From NCBI RefSeq assembly GCF_947179165.1, contig NC_077246.1, positions 66,070,921 through 66,134,920 of the forward strand: DNA of 64,000 nucleotides. Reading direction: 5' to 3'. Shown piece after piece: positions 57,238 to 64,000 of this stretch. Made by a program: the position numbers and the translations under genes. The notes under the pieces are model-generated. The model was not told the origin of the DNA and ran no database searches. It saw only the letters and a list, made by a program, of their open reading frames with translations. Within the stretch, counting starts at the first letter, position 1. Each line of letters starts with the position of its first letter. Origin of the DNA: Solanum dulcamara (lineage: Eukaryota; Streptophyta; Magnoliopsida; Solanales; Solanaceae).

Positions 57238-59677
57238 TGTCACGCCCCAGGAGGGTATCCTAGACATAACCGGCACTCGAAGGCCATCTCTGACCTCCGA
57301 GCGAACCACTTGGTACAGTCACTCAATCATTCAAGCACATTCTATTAGCAGAAAACTCAATTTAAGAAAGACTTCTCATATCATAAGGGCCGAAGGCCAA
57401 ATATTTACAATCAAGACGATAATCAAAATAGGAATTCTTAAGATGACCGCTCGACCTCCTCACATATCAGTCTATGAAGCCTCTATTCAAGTCTAAAAGG
57501 AGCCAATGACAAGCCTATGGCTACCGATAATCTAAATAAAGAAAAGACAATCAAAAACTGTACAGGAAAGCCCAATATCCTCCGGGAACTAGGAGGACTC
57601 ACCGACTGGCTGGAAGTGTAAGTGGATCTTCAACGGAGCGCCAGTTGATGATCTCTAGTACATGTCTCTGCATCATGAAACGATGTAGGCCAAATGGTGT
57701 CAGTACATGGAATGTACGAGTATGTAAAGTGGTCAAATACAACGAACATCAAGGAAGAATAAATCAACCGACTCGGGAGCTCAACTCAAAAGGAATGACA
57801 ACTCAATCAAATGTCCTAAGTCTAAACAAGAGTATGATTTAGACTGGACCAATCATATACAATTCAACTCAATCTGACTTAGAGTGCTATCAAAACTTAC
57901 TTGGAAGTTTCTCTTAACCGACAACCAACACTTATGAGCCAGTGAAGGTACAACGAAACGACGTCGTTGCCACGCCCGTTCATACCTTGCCAGGGCATGA
58001 ACGACGAACACTCATGGATCCAATCCAACCAGGTCCTATAATGTCAAGACAAAAGCTCTCGGGGAAGCATCCGACTTTAACGGTTCAATCCCCCCTACAT
58101 TTGGCAACACAGGTATTGGGTTCGAGTATGGACTATACTCTTGCCCAATTCGGTACTCGATACTCCTCCCAAGACTCAATGCTCATAAAACTCCATCAAC
58201 TCAACTCAATCAACTCATATCAACAAGTCTCATTACAACCTTGTCGACTCATCAACTCTATCACAATCAAATCTCAATCTCAATGCTCAATCTCAATCAT
58301 ATCTTCAAGGAAGCTTTAAATGTACATATATAACATCATCTAGTTATAAAATCAATCATTACCTCCATCTATTTGAGAAAAAATCTTTGTGACTCATCAC
58401 ATCTCCAAGACTTCAAATCGACATTCTTTTAATAGGCAACATTTATAGGAAAATAGTATACTTTATAGAATCTATATAATTAACAGGACCAACAAAACAT
58501 ATTTAGCAACTCATTTCCTCATCATCTCATACTTACATAAGGCTCATTTTAGGAATCTCTTAGCTCAACAACATTGGCACATAAATACTTAAATAAGATG
58601 GAAACAAAACTCATTCAAACATGTACCATACCAAGAAACTCCATTTTCATGGATATCTAACCCCAACATAAGAATAGGGCACATGGGTGGACTCAACCCA
58701 TGTTTTGTTTAGCCTTACATACCTTAGTGAAGACTTTGATGAAACCTTGATGTTGGGTCTTCAATGGAAGTTTGGGGTCTTGAAGCTTTTGGACTCCTTT
58801 TTGGTTGGAAATGGAGAAGAAGAGAAGAGAGAAGGGAGAGCTCCTAGGGCTTTTTAGAGAGAGAGTGGGGGCTGCCAAATGAGTTCCCAAAAGACCAAGG
58901 GCTACATATATATAATTGGGTAAGTTCCCAAATTGCCCCTCCTCAAAATGTTCTGAAAATAGGCTAAAACGCCCTTGGCGCGATAGTGGCGCGTCGCGCC
59001 CTTACAGCGCCAAGGCCAATCACGCCTAAAACCTGCACAGCTTTTAGTGGCGCATCGCGCCAGGGACCAAACTACTGAGGCATGTTCCTGGCGCGATAGT
59101 GGCGCACCGCGCCCTTACAGCGCCAAGCCTATTGTTCCAAATTCTGGGAATTTGGCCTGAAAAACCCTGCACACTTTTTAGTGGCGCGTCGCGCCAGGGA
59201 CCAAACTACTGAGGCATGTTCCTGGGGCGATAGTGGCGCGTCGCGCCCTTACAGCGCCAAGCCCATTTCCCAGCAGTTGTTACCCAAGCCAAAGATTAGG
59301 ATCCCTGCCGTGCTAGTTCATCTTAGGACCGTCATATGTTTTGACTCCGAACTCCAAAATTTATGTTCTTGGTGGCGTTGGAAAGAAGACTCGACGACCT
59401 TTAATTTGATAGGTCGTGGGTCACCCGGATTGACGTCTTTCGAAAGATAGGGTCGTTAAAAGTCTACCCTTACATGAACTCGTCCTAAACTTAACCACGA
59501 TGGATCTTTTGGACTTTGCTCGGTCCTAGGCCTCTATGACCCCACGTCACCTCCAGCGCTCTTAAATTTCTTAGGGACTCATCTTAACTCAAGCACATAC
59601 TTCAAAATAAATACGATGGGCCCCACACGTATACAAAGAAGGCCCGAATCTTAGGAAAAATTTTGAGGGGTGTTACA
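57238..59677 (-). mobile_element. 3' LTR of gypsy element B, 2.44 kb
   Basis: Ends TGTCACGCCCCAGGAGGG and TTTTGAGGGGTGTTACA. The minus strand just right of it (59678-59692) is CCAAGGGGGAGATAA, a polypurine tract next to TGTAACACCCC. The left flank CTTAC (57233-57237) is the presumed target duplication; its partner is off the window. A likely TATA box lies at about 58907-58915 (minus strand). Confidence 0.9.
58975..59270 (-). repeat. GC-rich palindromic tandem repeats in the U3 of LTR B
   Basis: Three copies of a unit with TGGCGCGATAGTGGCGCG, TCGCGCCCTTACAGCGCCAA and alternating AGTGGCGCGTCGCGCCAGGG. Starts are near 58976, 59095 and 59220. The core GGCGCG..CGCGCC is self-complementary. It lies upstream of the TATA box in the element's direction. 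Confidence 0.85.
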
Positions 59678-59849
59678 TTATCTCCCCCTTGGGATCATTC
59701 ATCCTCGAATGACGAGCAGCAAAGAATAGACTCGGGGTACAAATCACAATCAAAACTCAGTCATTCAATCAATCAAATTTTCAATCAAGTACCAATCAAA
59801 CTCAAAAAGGCACAAATGAATTCGAGTCAAGGAAATGGTCATTACCTTC

Positions 59850-60545
59850 AACATTCTCCTCGGTAGGCACGAATAGGTGGGGATATTTAGATCTCATGGC
59901 TTCCTCCGCTTCCTATGTGGCTTCCTCAACAAATTGATTCCTCCACAGGACCTTGATTGAGGCGACCTCTTTGTTCCTCAATTTGCGAATTTAGCGATCA
60001 AGAATTTGGACTGGAACTTCTTCATAAGACAAGCTATCCTTAATTCCAATGCTATCAATGGGGACTACCAACGAGGGGTCGCCCAAGCACTTTTTCAACA
60101 TGGAAACGTGGAATACCGGATGAATAAAAGCTAATTCCGAGGGTAAGTCCAACTCATACGCAACACTCCCGACCCGCCTCAAAATTTAGTACGGACCAAT
60201 ATATCGAGGACTAAGTTTCCCCTTCTTTCCAAACCTCATGACACCCTTCATGGGTGACACTTTCAAATACACCCAATCATCCACCTCAAACTCTAAGTCT
60301 CTCCTCCTCACATCGGTGTAAGACTTTTGGCGACTTTGGGCTGTCTTTAGCCTCTCTTGGATAACTCGTACCTTCTACATGGCTTGATGAACGAGGTCAG
60401 GCCCAATCAACTCGGCTTCACCTACTTCAAACCACCCAATGGGCGATCTACACCTCCTCCCATACAAGGCTTCATAAGGAGCCATTTGGATGCTTGCATG
60501 ATAGCTATTGTTATATGCAAACTCTATGAGAGGCAAGTGATCATC
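59850..60545 (-). pseudogene. Element B integrase C-terminus and chromodomain, broken
   Basis: After a TAG at 60546-60548 the minus strand continues [56 protein letters not shown], stop, ILRRVGSVAYELDLPSELAF, HPVFHVSMLKKCLGDPS (the 63-codon open piece 59991-60182), stop, then IRKLRNKEVASIKVLWRNQF and EEAMRSKYPHLF. This is the GPY/chromodomain end of a chromovirus integrase with three or more stops. Confidence 0.85.
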
Positions 60546-61490
60546 CTAATTTTCCTTGAAGTCAAGCACACACGCCCTTAACATATCCTCCAATGTCTGA
60601 TTTGTGCGCTCTGCTTGGCCGTCTGTCTGGGGGTGGAAGGCTGTACTCAAGTTCACCCTCGAACCTAATCCCTTCTGAAAGGATTTCCAAAATTGGGAAG
60701 TGAATTGGGCTCCTCTGTCTAAGATGATAGACAAAGGGACCCCATGCGATCTAACGATCTCCTGTATGTATAACTTCGCATAATCTTCTGCGGTGTCAGT
60801 AGTCTTAACCGCCAAGAAGTGAGCTAATTTCGTCATTCTATCCACAATTACCCAAATGGAATCATGTTGCTTTTGGGACTTCAGCAAGCCTGTAATAAAG
60901 TCCATGTTGATCATCTCCCACTTCCATTCTGGAATTTCTATGTTTTGGGCTAGACCACATGGTCTCTGATGCTCAACCTTCACTTGTTGACAATTTGGGT
61001 ATTTGGAAACAAATTCCGCAATATCCCTCTTCATCCCGCTCCACCAATAGATCTCCCTCAAGTCATGGTACATTTTTGTGGAACCCGGATGAATAGAGTA
61101 TCTAGAGCTATGCGCTTCAGCCATAATCCTCTCTCGAACATCATAGACATCCGGCACGCACAATCTATTTTGGTACCGTAACACACTATCTCCCTCTTGG
61201 GTAAAAACCATTACCTCTTGTTTGTGAACGCCTCCCTTCAATTGGAGAAGGACGGGATCTTGGTCTTGCTTCTCCTTCACCTCTGCCACAAGTGAGGACG
61301 TAGACCCATCCTGAATGGTAACTCCGCCTTCATTATTCTCTTCCAGATGAACTCCCAATCGGGCTAATCTGTGTCCCTCCTTCACCAATTCCCTCCTTCC
61401 TTCCTCCACGTGGCTAGTGCTACCCATGGACAACCTGCTGAGAGCATCAACAACAACATTAACTTTACCTGGATGGTAGCGGATGCTCAT
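60546..61490 (-). pseudogene. Element B RNase H tail and integrase core
   Basis: A 314-codon open segment. It starts with the end of RNase H (SIRYHPGKVNVVVDALSR), then a linker. The integrase zinc finger follows (HSSRYSIHPGS..., EFVSKYPNCQQ), in which the first Cys of the C-x2-C pair is Tyr. The catalytic core has Asp residues in MINMDFITG and SIILDRGAQFTS and Glu in DGQAERTNQTLED, giving D, D and E all present. It ends at a TAG replacing a Trp codon (family EN-W-DD). Confidence 0.9.
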
Positions 61491-61544
61491 ATCATAGTCC
61501 TTGAGTATCTCAAGCCATCTCCTTTGCCTAAGGTTGAGTTCCTT

Positions 61545-62372
61545 CTAGCTAAAGACGTATTGTAAGCTCTTGTGATCGGTGAATACATCGATATGCACTC
61601 CATACAGGTAGTGGCGCCAGATTTTAAGTGCAAACACCACAGCTGCCAGCTCAAGGTCATGAGTTGGGTAATTCCTCTCATGAAGCTTAAGCTGTCTTGA
61701 AGCATAGGCTATCACCTTCCCCCTTTGCATCAACACACAACCTAAACCAATTCTGGAGGCATCACAATAAATCACAAAACCTTCTGTTCCATCGGGCAAG
61801 GTTAGAACAGGAGTAGTGGTTAGCTTGGTCTTCAATTTCTGGAAACTCTCCTCACAAGCATCAGACCATTGGAACTTAGCCTTCTTTTGGGTCAGCTTAG
61901 TCAATGGTGATGATATGGATGAGAACCCCTCTACAAACCTTTGATAGTACCCGGCCAAGCCCAGAAAGCTCCTTATCTCTGTTGGGGATGTGGGTCTAGG
62001 CCAATTCTTCACAGCTTCTATTTTCTGAGCATCCACCTGAATACCATCTCCAGATACAATGTGGCCTAAGAAGGCCACCGATGCAAGCCAAAATTCACAT
62101 TTAGAGAACTTTGCATACAATACTTGGTCCCTCAAAGTTTGTAGAACGACTCTAAGATGATAGGCGTTCTCCTCTTCATTCTTGGAGTAAACCAGAATAT
62201 CATCTATGAATACAATCACAAACATATCAAGGTATGGTTTGAATACTCGGTTCATGAGATCCATAAAAGCGGTGGGAGCATTAGTCAACCCAAAAGACAT
62301 GACCAAAAATTCAAAGTGGCCATAACGAGTCCGGAAAGCAGTCTTCGGAACATCACATTCTCTCACCTTCAA
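61545..62372 (-). pseudogene. Element B reverse transcriptase (palm/thumb) and RNase H
   Basis: A 275-residue open segment from [20 protein letters not shown] through [15 protein letters not shown] to the catalytic [14 protein letters not shown], then [25 protein letters not shown] and the RNase H region with [41 protein letters not shown] and [12 protein letters not shown] and RNase H catalytic acids are present. It is bounded by stops at 62373-62375 and 61545-61547, both at codons where relatives have Gln. Confidence 0.92.
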
Positions 62373-64000
62373 CTAGTGGTAGCCGGATCTCAAGTCTATC
62401 TTTGAGAAACAAGTGACACCTTGAAGTTGGTCGAATAAGTCATCTATTCTGGGGAGAGGGTATTTGTTCTTCACAGTGACTTTATTCAACTGCCTGTAAT
62501 TGATACACATTCTAAGGGACCCATCCTTCTTCCGCACAAATAGGATCGGAGCACTCCATGGTGAGACACTCGGCCTAATGAATCCCTTATCTAACAAGTC
62601 CTTCAGTTGCTCCTTCAACTCCTTCAACTCGGCCGGAGCCATTCTATATAGGGGAATTGAGATAGGCTGTGTATCAGGAAGAACGTCAATCCCGAAGTCG
62701 ATCTCCCTATCAGGAGGGACTCTAGGCAGATCTTCAGGAAAGACATCCGGAAACTCATTGACAATCGGAACCGACTCAAGGGATGGAGACTCAATGCTGT
62801 CATCTTTCACTCGGACAAGGTGATAGACACACCCTTTTGAGATTAGCTTCCTGGCCCTAAGGTATGAAATAAACTTACCCTTAGGCGCAATAGGACTACC
62901 CCTCCATTCTATGACAGCCTCATTCGGGAATCTGAATGTGACAATTTGAGTTCTACAATCAATAGAGGCATAGCAGACATAAAGCCAGTCCATACCAAGG
63001 ATTACGTCGAAATCAACCATGTCTAACTCAACCAAGTCAGCCAAGGTGTCCCTGTGATGAATTGACACAGTACAATCTCTATAGACTCTCTCAGCTAAGA
63101 CAGAATTACCGACAGGAGTGGCCACACAAAAGGGCTCAAGAAGACGTTCAGGGATTTTATTGAACTTACTAGCCACATAGGGAGTCACAAAAGATAAGGT
63201 GGCACCTGGATCCATCAATACATAACAATCGAAGGAAGAGACTCGAATCATACCCGTCACGACGTTTAGAGAGTTCTCCTGATCTTGGCGATTACCCATG
63301 GCATATAGGCAGTTTGTACCTCCACTCATACCTGGAGTAGCGCCCCTCTGATTTCCTCTAGCTGGTGGTGCGATGGCAGAGGACTGGGCCCTGTTACCCC
63401 ATGTTGGACACTCCCTCAGAAGATGGCCCATTTGGCCGCATTTATAGCAACCAACCCTTCCTGCCCTGCATTCTCCCAAGTGGAGCCTACCACACTTGCC
63501 GCATGGTGGCTTTCCCTTCGAACCCTGACTTACACTAGCCGGGGATTGAGAAACCTGGGGTCTAAAATTCTGGCAACTTTGTCCCTGCCGATCATACCTG
63601 TCCTGCGGCATCGGTGCGCTGGCGGTAGATGAGGCATAGGTGGATGGCCTCTTCTGGAAGAAGGACCTGTTGCCCTTGCTTTGCCTCTGCTCATTCTCAT
63701 GCCCAGATGACCTTGCCTTTTTGCTCAGGTGCTCTTCTCTGTCTTTCCTCTTCTCCTCCTCTACCTGTTGAGCATACACCATTAATCTGGAAAGGTCCAT
63801 ATCCGAGATCAACAATGCTGCCTTGCATTCCTTCTTCACATGCCTCCCTAATCCGGAGACGAACTTCCTCATCTTCGACCTCACATCAGGAATCATTTCT
63901 GGAGCATACCTGGACAGATGGATGAACCTTAGTCCATACTCCTTAACCGACATACCTTCCTACTTTAGATTAACAAATTCCTCCACCTTCGCTTCCCTCA
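62373..64000 (-). pseudogene. Element B gag, protease and N-terminal reverse transcriptase
   Basis: The open segment from 63953 encodes 526 residues: the end of the gag domain ([33 protein letters not shown]), a basic linker, two Cys/His motifs ([12 protein letters not shown] at 151-162 and the CCHC knuckle [14 protein letters not shown] at 169-182), a retropepsin-like protease with [15 protein letters not shown] (active site D-P-G at 248-250, where D-S-G is usual) and DVILGMDWL, then RT from about 430 ([38 protein letters not shown]) to the first catalytic Asp in KIDLRSGYH (520). A TAG at 63960-63962 separates it from more gag sequence to the window edge. Confidence 0.92.

Larger units (their letters stand above)
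59678..64000 (-). mobile_element. Internal region of gypsy element B (Tekay/Del-like), 5' part off the window
   Basis: From right to left: gag with zinc knuckle, protease, RT, RNase H, integrase, chromodomain-like end, polypurine tract and 3' LTR: gypsy order on the minus strand. Frames are interrupted by at least five stops, several at codons where relatives have Gln or Trp. The 5' LTR and gag start lie beyond 64000. Confidence 0.92.

Noticed and set aside
57942..58319. A 125-codon plus-strand frame
   Set aside because: Entirely inside LTR B on the strand opposite to the element; no domain, and the same phrases occur as non-coding sequence in the related LTRs.
1..64000. CRISPR arrays, prokaryotic operons, phage or plasmid functions
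   Set aside because: The window has spliced plant genes and plant transposons. The tandem repeats found have no regular spacers or cas-like neighbours.
1..64000. Intact tRNA genes or other structured RNA genes
   Set aside because: No cloverleaf with matching arms was recognised. The only pol III-like boxes are in the SINE at 32621-32815.

Overview
This window is a repeat-dominated stretch of a flowering-plant nuclear genome, most likely from a Solanaceae species (Solanum, Capsicum or a close relative). The placement is an inference from the MLH1 and major-latex-protein sequences and from the style of the repeats (CACTACAAC-type termini, Tekay/Del-like LTRs, RTE-type LINE tails, a SolS-like SINE). 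No database search was run. Only two host genes can be supported. One is four exons of the mismatch-repair gene MLH1 at the left edge (107-1649, + strand). The other is a two-exon major latex protein-like (MLP, Bet v 1 superfamily) gene at 33593-34204, with a broken exon-1-only tandem copy in front of it.

Layout. 1-1.65 kb: MLH1 exons; the next exon was not found. 2.3-10.1 kb: decayed Ty3/gypsy LTR and integrase pieces on the minus strand plus non-coding retroelement sequence. 10.5-10.9 kb: a scrambled rDNA island (18S sense, 25S antisense, 5.8S sense). 11.67-16.92 kb: a complete but dead Ty1/copia element with both LTRs, PBS and polypurine tract. 17-27.9 kb: AT-rich DNA with purine-rich tandem repeats, LINE tails, MITEs, a foldback element and a LINE nested in a MITE. 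28.0-30.7 kb: a MITE split by a 2.06-kb solo LTR. 32.6-34.3 kb: SINE, MLP pseudogene, MLP gene. 34.53-40.91 kb: a 6.4-kb TG...CA unit with a perfect 5-bp target duplication, read as a very large solo LTR of Tat/Ogre type. 41.4-44.1 kb: a CACTA-type MITE split by another solo LTR. 44.2-45.2 kb: copia RT remnants interrupted by a second copy of that MITE. 45.5-50.7 kb: an RTE LINE interrupted by a 4.36-kb hAT transposon with an 8-bp target duplication. 51.6-64 kb: nested gypsy LTRs, ending in a gypsy element whose gag-pol runs off the right edge.

The elements record an order of events rather than a cooperating pathway: LINE before hAT, MITE before solo LTR, gypsy A before gypsy B. All large transposon reading frames are interrupted, and several catalytic residues are lost. 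The most testable regulatory observation is that the LTR families here carry short CpG-rich palindromic repeat blocks near the 5' end of the LTR. In the copia element the block is a tandem array of CGCGTT motifs directly upstream of the TATA box. I found no clear new system; the best leads are listed as findings.
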